A stretch of 64,000 nucleotides of DNA from Ipomoea triloba (Eukaryota > Streptophyta > Magnoliopsida > Solanales > Convolvulaceae): the NCBI RefSeq assembly GCF_003576645.1, contig NC_044927.1:19559018-19623017 (forward strand). The letters are read 5' to 3'. The notes under the pieces were generated by a model, which ran no database searches, was not told the origin of the DNA, and saw only the letters and a list, made by a program, of their open reading frames with translations. Both the position numbers and the translations under genes were made by a program. Shown here piece by piece: positions 45,805 to 56,000 of the stretch (within the stretch, counting starts at the first letter, position 1; each line of letters starts with the position of its first letter).

Positions 45805-45987
45805 TATATATATTTCGGGGACGGGGCGGAGCGGGGAGAGTACTCCTCATCCCCGCCCCCGTCCCCGGCGGGGAATTCAAAATTGCCCCCATCCCCATCC
45901 CCGATCCCCTATTTTTGTCCCCATCCCCGTCCCCGTAAGGGCGAGAAATCGGGTTTCCCGTCGGGTACGGGTACAATTGACATCCCA
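45380..45987. mobile_element. hAT-like MITE with G/C-rich GGGGATGGGG subterminal repeats
   Basis: A 608-bp element. Ends TAGGGATGTCAAC and (inverse) TGGGATGTCAATTG form short inverted repeats. Flanks GTATGAAA (45372-45379) and CTATGAAA (45988-45995) are a 7/8 match to an 8-bp target duplication, typical of hAT. Subterminal regions are packed with CCCCATCCCCG-type repeats. The interior is AT-rich with a (CATA)n/(TA)n microsatellite. No transposase. Confidence 0.65.
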
Positions 45988-46140
45988 CTATGAAAGTAGA
46001 AGCAACACCCATGTGTGTGTAAGTGTGTATACTTGGTTTCGCAGTGGAGTTTCTGTTGTGCAACAACCTAATACACAGGTGACCTATGCTTCTTTCTGCA
46101 ATGAATAATCACAGTGGAGTAGGATTTCAATGGTGAACTA

Positions 46141-46494
46141 TGACAAAATAGAGGTTTAACACAGAAAATTAGAGGCTAGTATTTACTGACCAGAACTGAA
46201 AAATGATGGAAAACATATGTTTCTGAGTTCTGAAATAACAAATCTGTGTTATATCTTCATTAGCTAGCTGATACATCTATATATACATGAGAAAATAGAC
46301 AAGTTTCCTGAAATTCTGCACTATTTACTGCTGCCTAACATTTCTGCTACCTAACATTTCTGCTGCCTAACTTTGCTGCTGTTAACTTTACTGCCTAACT
46401 TTGCTACTGTTTATTTTACTGCTGCCTAACACATAATAATTATAATAATCTCAACAATCAGAAATATACTACACATTTTGCTGCTGCATTGACA
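46141..46494 (-). repeat. 3' LTR of young Copia element
   Basis: TGACAAAATAG...GCATTGACA. It includes a short internal array of CTGCTGCCTAACA-like units (46320-46430). Confidence 0.95.
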
Positions 46495-46501
46495 TCCCCC
46501 C

Positions 46502-48094
46502 TCAAATTGATGAAGGTAAGTCTATCAACATCAATTTGCTATTGAGAAACTTGTGTCTTTGGCGTGTTAGAGCCTTTGTAAAAACATCAGCTACTTGAAG
46601 ATCAGTAGTAAGATGAGGTAGAGTGATAACACCTCGAGTAAACGCCTCCCGGATGTAATGACAGTCGACTTCAATGTGCTTTGTGCGTTCATGATACACT
46701 GGATTTGCAGCAATTTGAATAGCACTGGTATTATCACCATGAAGTGGAGTAGGATCACTTGAAGGAAATCCAAGTTCAGAAAGAAGACCACGTAACCACA
46801 CAATCTCTGAACACGCAGCAGACATAGCTCTATACTCGGCTTCTGTAGAGGATTTAGAGACACTCTCTTGCTTCTTACACTTCCAAGAAATCAAGGCATC
46901 CCCAAGAAAAACGCACCATCCTGTGATAGATTTCTTAGTATCTCGACAGCCAGCCCAATTTGCATCACTATAAGCTGTCAAATGAAGAGCTGATTGTTTG
47001 GGAAAAAACAACCCACGAGTAGGTGACCCAATTAGATATCGAACTATGCGACGAACTGCCGCAAGATGGAGATGTCGAGGTGAGTGCATGAATTTACTGA
47101 CGATATGAACAGCATAGGAGATATCGGGCCTTGTAATTGTTAGGTAGATAAGACTACCAACAAGTTGCCTATACAAAAAAGGATCGGGCAAAGGTTCGCC
47201 CTCATCTTTCCGGTATTTCACATTGACCTCCATTGGTGTATCAACAGCAGTAGCATCCTGTAAACCAGCCATCCGAATGAGATCTTGAATGTATTTATGT
47301 TGGTTTAGGAGGAAACCATGATCTTCATAGTGAACTTCCAGCCCTAAAAAATATGTTAGATGCCCAAGATCTTTCATTTTAAATGTACCGGACAACATAT
47401 TTTGAAGCTTAGTAATCAGCCCATTATCATTACCAGTGATGATAATATCATCAACATATACTAAGAGAAAGACCATACCAGTGGTTGTCTTGTGAAAGAA
47501 GAGTGAGGAATCATATTGACTCTGTGTGAAGGAAAAGGTGAGAAGAGTGTCGCGAAACTTCTCAAACCAAGCCCTAGGTGCCTGTTTTAAACCATACAAG
47601 GAACGTCTTAACTTGCAAACCTCATGTGGAGCTATCATTGGCATACCAGGTGGAAGCTTCATGTAGATCTCTTCCTTAAGATCCCCATTTAAGAAGGCAT
47701 TTTTTACATCCATCTGATGTAAAACCCAAGATTGAGAGGAAGCAATAGCAAGTATGGTTCTCACTGTGGTCATCTTAGCAACTGGTGCAAATGTTTCTTC
47801 GTAGTCGAGACCATATTCTTGTTTATTCCCAAGAGCAACCAATCGAGCTTTATATCTATCCAAGGAGCCATCAGACTTGAGTTTCACAGTATAAACCCAC
47901 TTGCTACCAATGGGCTTAACATTTTGGGGACACGAAACAATGTCCCAAGTATGATTTTCTTCAAGTGCTTGAAGTTCATCTTCCATTGCTTGTTGCCAAC
48001 ACTTATGTTCCATTGCCTTTTTATAACAAGTGGGGATAGAGATAGAAGATAACACAGTAGACATAGCCACAGGGGTTGAANAACAATGTCCCAA
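46502..48094 (-). CDS. Copia pol: reverse transcriptase and RNase H
   Basis: An open frame of about 525 codons ending at 46502. RT motifs: [50 protein letters not shown], and catalytic YVDD. RNase H motifs: YSDANWAGCRDTKKSITG, SSTEAEYRAMS, GDNTSAIQIAANPV, RTKHIEVDCHYIRE, ADVFTKAL. The stated start is only where the frame resumes at the N of 48081; in the original polyprotein it is continuous with the integrase part upstream. All RT and RNase H catalytic residues are present. Confidence 0.93.
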   Translation of the reverse strand: MGHCXSTPVAMSTVLSSISIPTCYKKAMEHKCWQQAMEDELQALEENHTWDIVSCPQNVKPIGSKWVYTVKLKSDGSLDRYKARLVALGNKQEYGLDYEETFAPVAKMTTVRTILAIASSQSWVLHQMDVKNAFLNGDLKEEIYMKLPPGMPMIAPHEVCKLRRSLYGLKQAPRAWFEKFRDTLLTFSFTQSQYDSSLFFHKTTTGMVFLLVYVDDIIITGNDNGLITKLQNMLSGTFKMKDLGHLTYFLGLEVHYEDHGFLLNQHKYIQDLIRMAGLQDATAVDTPMEVNVKYRKDEGEPLPDPFLYRQLVGSLIYLTITRPDISYAVHIVSKFMHSPRHLHLAAVRRIVRYLIGSPTRGLFFPKQSALHLTAYSDANWAGCRDTKKSITGWCVFLGDALISWKCKKQESVSKSSTEAEYRAMSAACSEIVWLRGLLSELGFPSSDPTPLHGDNTSAIQIAANPVYHERTKHIEVDCHYIREAFTRGVITLPHLTTDLQVADVFTKALTRQRHKFLNSKLMLIDLPSSI

Positions 48095-49026
48095 GTATGA
48101 TTTTCTTCAAGTGCTTGAAGTTCATCTTCCATTGCTTGTTGCCAACACTTATGTTCCATTGCCTTTTTATAACAAGTGGGGATAGAGATAGAAGATAACA
48201 CAGTAGACATAGCCACAGGGGTTGAAAAACCATACCTTTCAACTGGTTTGTGAGGTCTAGAGCTTCTACGAAGAGGAGTGGGATTACTGGAACTTGGTGG
48301 AACAGAATCAGTTGTCGCAGGTTGATGCGAAGAAGCCATAGTGAGACCTGTAGGAGGATCAGAAGCAGGAGGGGTGCGTCTATGATAAACACAACCAGGT
48401 TTAAACCGATGTACAGGTGTTGGTGATGCAGAGAAATACGGTAAAGTAGATAGAGAAGGAAGTTCTGAAGTCTGTGTGGTGCTAAAAAAAGACTTGTGTT
48501 CAAAAAAAATGACATTCCTAGAGACACGAGTTCGACGGGCATGAGGATCATAGCAAAGAAATCCTTTTTGGGTTCCAGCATAACCTAAGAAAGCACACTT
48601 AACAGATTGAGCAGTAAGTTTATTCCTCTCATGTGCAGGAAGGTGCACAAAACAAACACATCCAAAAACATGCAGATTGGAATAATTTGGTGCATGCCCA
48701 AATAAATAAAAATAAGGGGAATTATTGTTCAAGTTGGGAGATGGTAATCTATTAATTAAATAAACTGCAGTAGCTAAAGCTTCACACCAAAATTTAGAAG
48801 GAACACAAGACTCAATTAGAAGAGTTCTAACAACATCAAGAAGATGACGGTTCTTTCTTTCAGCCACACCATTTTGTTGTGGAGTGAAAGGACAAGAACG
48901 CTGAGAAATGATCCCATGACTTTGAAGAAAGAATTGAAACTCATTTGACATATATTCCCCTCCCGAATCAGATCGCAAGATTCTGATTTTAGCAGAAAAC
49001 TGTGTTTCAATTAAAGCAAGAAAGAC
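48082..49026 (-). CDS. Copia pol: integrase C-terminal half (partial)
   Basis: Minus-strand frame emerging from the N gap: RILRSDSGGEY (second integrase Asp), [20 protein letters not shown] (catalytic Glu), then the GKRGY-like linker and a proline/serine-rich spacer leading to RT. The first catalytic Asp and the protease are hidden in the gap. The frame continues to the N at 48081, where 47936-48080 and 48082-48226 are adjacent identical copies of 145 bp. Removing one copy and the N would keep the reading frame with RT. Confidence 0.85.
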
Positions 49027-49663
49027 NNNNNNNNNNNNNNNNNNNNNNNNNNNNNNNNNNNNNNNNNNNNNNNNNNNNNNNNNNNNNNNNNNNNNNNNNN
49101 NNNNNNNNNNNNNNNNNNNNNNNNNNNNNNNNNNNNNNNNNNNNNNNNNNNNNNNNNNNNNNNNNNNNNNNNNNNNNNNNNNNNNNNNNNNNNNNNNNNN
49201 NNNNNNNNNNNNNNNNNNNNNNNNNNNNNNNNNNNNNNNNNNNNNNNNNNNNNNNNNNNNNNNNNNNNNNNNNNNNNNNNNNNNNNNNNNNNNNNNNNNN
49301 NNNNNNNNNNNNNNNNNNNNNNNNNNNNNNNNNNNNNNNNNNNNNNNNNNNNNNNNNNNNNNNNNNNNNNNNNNNNNNNNNNNNNNNNNNNNNNNNNNNN
49401 NNNNNNNNNNNNNNNNNNNNNNNNNNNNNNNNNNNNNNNNNNNNNNNNNNNNNNNNNNNNNNNNNNNNNNNNNNNNNNNNNNNNNNNNNNNNNNNNNNNN
49501 NNNNNNNNNNNNNNNNNNNNNNNNNNNNNNNNNNNNNNNNNNNNNNNNNNNNNNNNNNNNNNNNNNNNNNNNNNNNNNNNNNNNNNNNNNNNNNNNNNNN
49601 NNNNNNNNNNNNNNNNNNNNNNNNNNNNNNNNNNNNNNNNNNNNNNNNNNNNNNNNNNNNNNN

Positions 49664-50471
49664 GGAGGCCGAATGGAACACTCTTTGATGATATGCCCTG
49701 CTTTCTTACAATAATTGCAGAATTTTTTAGTACAATTATTGGCAAAGTGACCAAAATTCTTGCAACTATAACACTGGACATTAGTCATATCTCTGCCTCC
49801 GTTAGATCTCCTTTGGGCAACAGGAATTGGAGCAGAATTTTGAGCTTTCTGCTCCAAGACAGCCAGTGTAGTGAGCCGTTGTTCTTCCCTGAGAAGCTCT
49901 CCTACACAAATATTCATTGAAGGAACTAACTGTCTATTCATCAGGTTAGACCGATTGTTTCAAACTCCCCCCTTAACTTCATTAAAAACTGATCACGCTT
50001 GCTGGTTTCATGGATATTTTGTACAGCAACTAGTCCTTCAGAAGGAACATTTGCATACACAATATCAGTGTATTCAGTCCAAAGAGTTTCAAATGAAGAA
50101 TAAAACTCTTGGATTGACATACTCCCTTGACTGAGTTGGCTCAACTCAAGCTCCAATTGAAACCTTCGTGCTGAGTTGCTTTGGTTGTAGACGTTCTTCA
50201 AGTAATCCCACATTCCTCTAGAGGTCTTATAAGGCTTGAGACTGAGAAGTATGGAGGGTTCCACACTTCCAAGAATCCAGGACATAATCTGAGCATCCTT
50301 TACCTCCCATTTTGCATATTTCTCCTTCTCCTTTTCTTTGTCAGGTGCAGAATCACTGATATGACTCCATAGTTCCTTTCCCTTGACAAAGAGCTCAAAT
50401 GGGAATGCCCAGGCAGAATAATTTTTGCCATTAAATCGAACAAAAAAATTTTCTGATCTTTCCAAAGACAT
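49664..50471 (-). pseudogene. Copia gag with two CCHC zinc knuckles, one frameshift
   Basis: ATG at 50471. The N-terminal part is a UBN2-type capsid domain (FNGKNYSAWAFPFELFVKGK, WDYLKNVYNQSNSARRFQLE). The frame closes at 49941 and continues one frame over with NLMNRQLVPSMNICVGELL, then two zinc knuckles, CYSCKNFGHFANNC and CNYCKKAGHIIKEC, before the N gap. A single missing base near 49950 explains the break. Zinc knuckles bind the genomic RNA during packaging. Confidence 0.88.
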
Positions 50472-50633
50472 GATTCAATCAGAAAACAAGAATAGATCCA
50501 AGAAAACAGAACCAAGAACTAAGAGAATAGGTCCAAGAAACTATGATAGCAAGATACAAGTGGTACAAGAACAAGAATACTATGATCTTGGAGCAAGACA
50601 AGGAACAAGACACAAAGATTATCTCAGGATTTT

Positions 50634-50646
50634 GGCTCTGATACCA
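50634..50646 (-). promoter_or_regulatory. Primer binding site of young Copia element
   Basis: The minus strand reads TGGTATCAGAGCC immediately after the 5' LTR end at 50647, complementary to initiator tRNA-Met. Confidence 0.92.
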
Positions 50647-51000
50647 TGACAAAATAGAGGTTTAACACAGAAAATTAGAGGCTAGTATTTACTGACCAGA
50701 ACTGAAAAATGATGGAAAACAGATGTTTCTGAGTTCTGAAATAACAAATCTGTGTTATATCTTCATTAGCTAGCTGATACATCTATATATACATGAGAAA
50801 ATAGACAAGTTTCCTGAAATTCTGCACTATTTACTGCTGCCTAACATTTCTGCTACCTAACATTTCTGCTGCCTAACTTTGCTGCTGTTAACTTTACTGC
50901 CTAACTTTGCTACTGTTTATTTTACTGCTGCCTAACACATAATAATTATAATAATCTCAACAATCAGAAATATACTACACATTTTGCTGCTGCATTGACA
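50647..51000 (-). repeat. 5' LTR of young Copia element
   Basis: Identical to 46141-46494 except for one base seen by eye (AACAGATG here, AACATATG there). A TATA-like TATATATAGAT on the minus strand near 50792-50782 is a candidate promoter. Confidence 0.95.
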
Positions 51001-51005
51001 AACTA

Positions 51006-51242
51006 TGCTGCCTTGTGATTTCAAGACTTCAAGAGCTTCAAACAAATTTAGGGTCCAGACATTTTCAAATGAAGTAAATTGAGTTTAAAAAAAAAAAAAC
51101 AAAGGTAAAGTAAATACAGTTAACAAAACAAGCAAATTCAGTAAATATCATATGATACGTAAATAAAATAAATTGAATTTTTAAAATTAAATAAAGTAAA
51201 TAAAAAATGACATGCGAATATCCATCCATGTGGTATGACAAC
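51006..51242. other. Short AT-rich intergenic sequence
   Basis: No feature except the direct-repeat flank GGTATGACAAC at 51232-51242. Confidence 0.5.
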
Positions 51243-51697
51243 GACAAATTATGCTATGGACTCGGGTCTACCTTTCAAGGTGAACCCGAGTCTATGTTCA
51301 CAATTTTAGAACTTTATATTCACAATTTTAGATCTCAATATACAAAATTACATTACTTAATATTCACAACTTTTGAACTCTATATTCACAACTTTTGAAC
51401 TCTATATTCACAATTTTGTTATATAGATTCAAAAACTCTGTTATTTGTTGAACATAGAGTTATGAAATTGTGAACATAGAGTTATAAAATTGTGAACATA
51501 GAATTATGAAATTATGAACATAGGAAATTGTGAACATGAAATTATGAAATTGTGAACATGAAGTTATAAAACTGTGAGCATAGAGTTATGAAATTGTGAA
51601 CACGGGATTATGAAATTATGAGCATAGAGTTATGAGATTGTGAACATAGACCCGGGTCTACCTTGCAAGATGGACCCGGGTCCATGGCATAACAACT
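51243..51697. mobile_element. Foldback element with 11-bp flanking repeats (Mutator-like)
   Basis: A 455-bp element whose halves are inverse to each other. The ends TTATGCTATGGACTCGGG and (inverse of right end) TTATGCCATGGACCCGGG pair, and each end can also fold on itself (CTCGGGT...ACCCGAG on the left, CCCGGGT...ACCCGGG on the right). The arms consist of repeated units like TTCACAATTTTAGAACTCTA and their inverses. It is flanked by GGTATGACAAC at 51232-51242 and 51698-51708, a 9-11 bp target duplication as in Mutator-like elements. No ORF. Confidence 0.65.
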
Positions 51698-51718
51698 GGT
51701 ATGACAACCAGTTGGGAA

Positions 51719-51834
51719 CATTGTTGCAAAAATCGCAATTAGGCTAGACGGCCCATTGGTCTAGCGTATCAACATAATCGGTGGTCTAGGCAGCTAGTCA
51801 ACTAGGCCGCCTAGTCGGCCAGTTTTTTTTTTTG

Positions 51835-51865
<31 letters not shown>

Positions 51866-52090
51866 TTTGTTTATTATTGTTTTTTCAAAACGATGTCGTT
51901 TTGAGCGAAATAACTTAAATCATTCTAACCCTAAATGTTTTTTAGGTTAATATTTAATATTTTAGTATGAACTATTAAAGTATTAAATAATTTATAATCA
52001 AGTCTTAAAAAAAATAAAAACAATTTAAACAAATTTTTTAAAAATAAATAAATTAAAAAATACATGAGGCCTAACAATTTTTCAACTCTG
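51719..52090. mobile_element. hAT-like MITE
   Basis: A 372-bp element between perfect 8-bp repeats GTTGGGAA (51711-51718, 52091-52098). Ends CATTGTTGCAAAAATCGC and (inverse) CAGAGTTGAAAAATTG form imperfect inverted repeats. The left third is rich in CTAGTCGG/CGCCTAG-type motifs. A diverged copy in the opposite orientation starts at about 63667. Confidence 0.65.
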
Positions 52091-52379
52091 GTTGGGAATT
52101 GATAAAAAACGAAAAATTTATAAGATTGTACGAAATAGGGTTATTTGAGAGACCAAATGTATTTTAAAAAAAAAATTGATGACCTAATTATAGTTTTAGT
52201 GTAATTAAGTGGCGTAAATGCGAAATTGGCCATTTTTCCCAAGTAAAATTAGGATCACTTGGGAAGTCAATCATCATACAATGGACCATGGTCCAAAAAG
52301 ACAATTTCTTTTATTGAAAAGAAATGACAGTTGTTATGTTATATAGCCCATCCAAAATTTTTTGTTTCAATGATGATGT

Positions 52380-52900
52380 TACAAAATTATAGTGTATATA
52401 AAATGAAACCGAATAAATATTCAATATATTAAGTGTATATTGTCAAATGAAACTGCAGTTAGATTAGAATGATACTTAAGTGGTGCTATAATGAAATTAC
52501 AATATGTATAAAATGAAACTGAATAATAGGTCTCATATATTGAATGTATATTGTTAAATGAAAATGTAGTTGATTAAAAATGATATTTTATTGTTGTTGT
52601 AATGAAACTACATTGTGTATAAAATAAAATTGAATAACAAGTCTTTCACATAAAGTATATGTTCAAATAAAATTGTGTTGTACCTGTAATTAAATTAAAA
52701 TGGGTATATATTATCAAATGAAATTGTAATTGAATAAGAATAATACTTTAATGACACTATAATGAAATATAAAATGAAACTAAATAATAGATCTCACGAA
52801 AGTATATTATCAAATGAAAATGAAAATTTATTTAAATCTAAATGTTACTTTAATGGTATTGTAATAAACATTATAACAGGTATAAAATGAAGCTGAAAAA
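52380..52900. repeat. Degenerate tandem array, about 110 bp x 4-5, upstream of the HLB1-like gene
   Basis: Repeated blocks of TATAAAATGAAACTGAATAA, GTATATTGTCAAATGAAA and TAATGAAATTACA occur head to tail with a period near 110 bp and much divergence. It lies 200-700 bp upstream of the start codon at 53093. No coding capacity. Confidence 0.65.
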
Positions 52901-53092
52901 AAAATTATTACATGGAAATTTACCGGTTATTAACAGAAAGAAATTTAAAAGACGTCATTTTTCTACCTAATCCACGCAGTTTACAGTAAAATTTGCCTTT
53001 GGAAGTAGCCTGACCACTGCGCACTCTGTGTTATATGCCGTTATCTTTCACCTCGGACCGGCGTAACTGTATCCCGGAGTTTCCTCATCGCC

Positions 53093-56000
53093 ATGTCTTC
53101 AACCGCACAACAGCTTGAGTCGCAAAATGGATCACCGGAATCCGCCCCCGCAGAATCGCCAGCACCACCGCTGACCGCTGACTCGAAACCGGCTGCACCA
53201 TCGTCCACGGAGCCCGATCCAGACGACGCTACTATTCAACCAACGGAACCTCCACCAGTTGGCGAGGAAGATCCGGAACCGCCGGAGATGAAGGACAATG
53301 AAATTCATTCCGGGGAAGATGAACCAGCCAATATGGAGCCTTCCGAATCGTTGATCCAATCGGATGAACCAGCGAATCATTCAGATCCCAAGCCTGATGA
53401 CCCTGAAGACCGTACTGTCCAATCAAATGTAGTCGATGGCAATCCGAAATTTCGGAAAGGAGATGAAGGTAACCGAACTTTCACGATGAGAGAATTGTTG
53501 AATGAATTGAAGAATGGTGGTGAAGATTCCGAAGCGCGCGACGCTGGCACCCCTCACAGGTTTTCGCTCCTCTCTCTTTACCTCTTTCCAAATCAACTGC
53601 ATTAAGGCCGTAGAAGGATTTATCAACTAAATTGAATTTGAGAAAAAAAGATTCTCACTCTTTTGAAGTGCTTTGACATTCAACATTTAGTGCTACTAAT
53701 ACATTTTGTAGCTTTAGTTTACTGGTGAACAAACCGTGTGTTTTTGATATGCTTTTGGCAAAATTTTGGCCATTCTTAATGAGTTTAAGTTAATTCCTAG
53801 TTGGACAAGATGAAACCAGGTTTTCCATCTCTATTAACTTGATAATAAGACACAGAATAGAAAGGGTTTATAGCTATTTTTGAATCAAAACTGCTGCCAG
53901 TTTTTACCAATAACTAAGTACTAGACTACTAATAACCACATGAGTAAATTAGAATGCTAGATCCACATTGTGCATTACTTCTTTTCATGTTTGGCAGATT
54001 TTTTCTTGGTTGCAGCCTGTACTGTGTAACTAGACCTTAAAAAAAGCCCTTCTATGTTTTCCAATAATCCAATGTGCTGTGTATTTTTATATATTTATTT
54101 GAAAATCAGAAGCTTATCACTTCAATTTTCTTTTCATTTGAATTCCCCTCCATTGTGTCCCCCCAAAAACAATCACAGTCAGGAAAGCAATCGCACAGAT
54201 CACACTGATGCTGCCTTGGAGCTGATCAACAATGTCACGGGTGCTGATGAGGAGGGCCGGTCTCGCCAACGAATCCTTACATATGCTGCCCGGAGGTAAG
54301 CATCTCATCTGGTGTACAGATAGTTTTACTGGTTTAAATAGTCAGGTCTTAAGTTTATGACATTGGAAATTCAGAACCACACAAGTTTTAGCACAAATAT
54401 ACTGTGCATTAAACTCAAGTTCCTTTCAAGTCTGATGTCTACCATATCATTATGGTTAAAATAAATATCATTCAAAAAGAAATTACATTTTGCTACTGCC
54501 TAAGCTCTACACCAAACCTAAAGGTTTTTCCATTGATGCTAAACAGATATACTATGAATATATTATTTGTCAATGCATTTCAATGAAATTCCTTTTCTTT
54601 ATATTGGTGCTTTTGTGTCTTTCTCGTATTGGCTAGTTAGAGGATTTCTGCATCTGTTTCTTGAAATTTGAATCATTGGAAATAGAATATTTTATGAACA
54701 CATCTTCTGACTTTGGTGCAGGTATGCTAGTGCGTTAGAGCGAAATCCAGAAGATTACGATGCACTCTACAACTGGGCACTAGTTCTTCAGGTATAGTTA
54801 TTTTCATTTAGGTTTTATCCTTAAGCTTCTCTTCCTGACATTTTTCTTTTTTTACCTCCCTGCTTTAGACTTTCACTAACAAAGCAGTGATTCTGTAAAT
54901 TGAATTAATTTGTCTCTAAACCATATAATTTTTATGCAAAACAAATGATGTTGACTAGTTGTCTAAATGTTTGGAGAAGCATCTTATTGAAGCACACTTT
55001 TTTCAACTTCTTGATAACTTGAATTTGAATTCCAATGATGCATAATTAATGCTTGAATACTCTTATTCAACAATTGTTTGCTCCTACATTATACATGCTG
55101 CTTTTTTTTTTTCCTCCTGCAGGAAAGTGCTGACAATGTTGGTCCAGATTCTGGTACACCTTCAAAAGATGCTTTGCTTGAAGAGGCATGTAAAAAATAT
55201 GAGGAGGCAACTCGGCTTTGCCCTACACTAAATGATGTAAGCAATACTAAGCATATAGACCTTCATTTGGAATGCCATTTTTTTATAACTACTACATTAA
55301 CTCACTCCAGAAAGTTCACAATTCAATATGTAGATGATTGCTGTTAGAGTTTGAGGTGTAATCATAATGTATACCTGAAATGTGTTCATTGAGAGTGCAG
55401 GCTTATTATAATTGGGCTATAGCCATCTCAGATAGAGCAAAAATGCGGGGTCGTACAAAAGAAGCTGAAGAACTTTGGAAACAGGTAAATTTTTAGCTCT
55501 ATAATGGAACCATGCTGTATGCTTAGTCATTTATCAAATATCTTCCTCCTTTTATCCACATATGAGTCAAATGTATTCCTTAAAAAATTTATATACACTA
55601 TGATAACGAGATTTTTCACTTTGACTCAGTTCTTTACTAGTTAATTTTATATGCAAACTTTTTCAACAGTAAGGAGTGACCAACTTGTGGTGCAAACCTT
55701 GTTACTCTTCTTTCTGCCTTTGTTTTGTTCCCGGTTTACATTATGATTAATTTTAATCATCAGAAAATCTTTAACTCTATTTTATAACCTTTGTTCAAAT
55801 GTTTTCCAGCTATTTTTAACCCTTGCCCTTGCAATTTTCAGGCAACTAAAAACTATGAAAAAGCCGTTCAGCTAAATTGGAACAGTCCTCAGGTAACCTC
55901 TAACTCAGCCCAACTTACCCATGTTAAAACACTTTTTTTTTTTTTGCTTTCCAAATTCTATTTGTAGGTTCTATCTACCCACGGCCTACCTCATCTTTAT

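Larger units (their letters stand above)
46141..51000 (-). mobile_element. Young Ty1/Copia retrotransposon with near-identical LTRs
   Basis: Flanking LTRs of 354 bp (46141-46494, 50647-51000) differ by eye at a single base. The target duplication AACTA is perfect (46136-46140, 51001-51005). The minus-strand interior has the primer site TGGTATCAGAGCC next to the right-hand LTR, gag, a 637-N gap (49027-49663) over part of protease/integrase, RT/RNase H, and a polypurine tract TTGAGGGGGGA at the left-hand LTR. gag has a single-base frameshift and an N with a 145-bp duplication interrupts pol at 48081. Both could be assembly errors in an otherwise recent copy. Confidence 0.95.

Noticed and set aside
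49002..49688. Frames made of unknown residues across N runs
   Set aside because: They are artefacts of reading through gap Ns.
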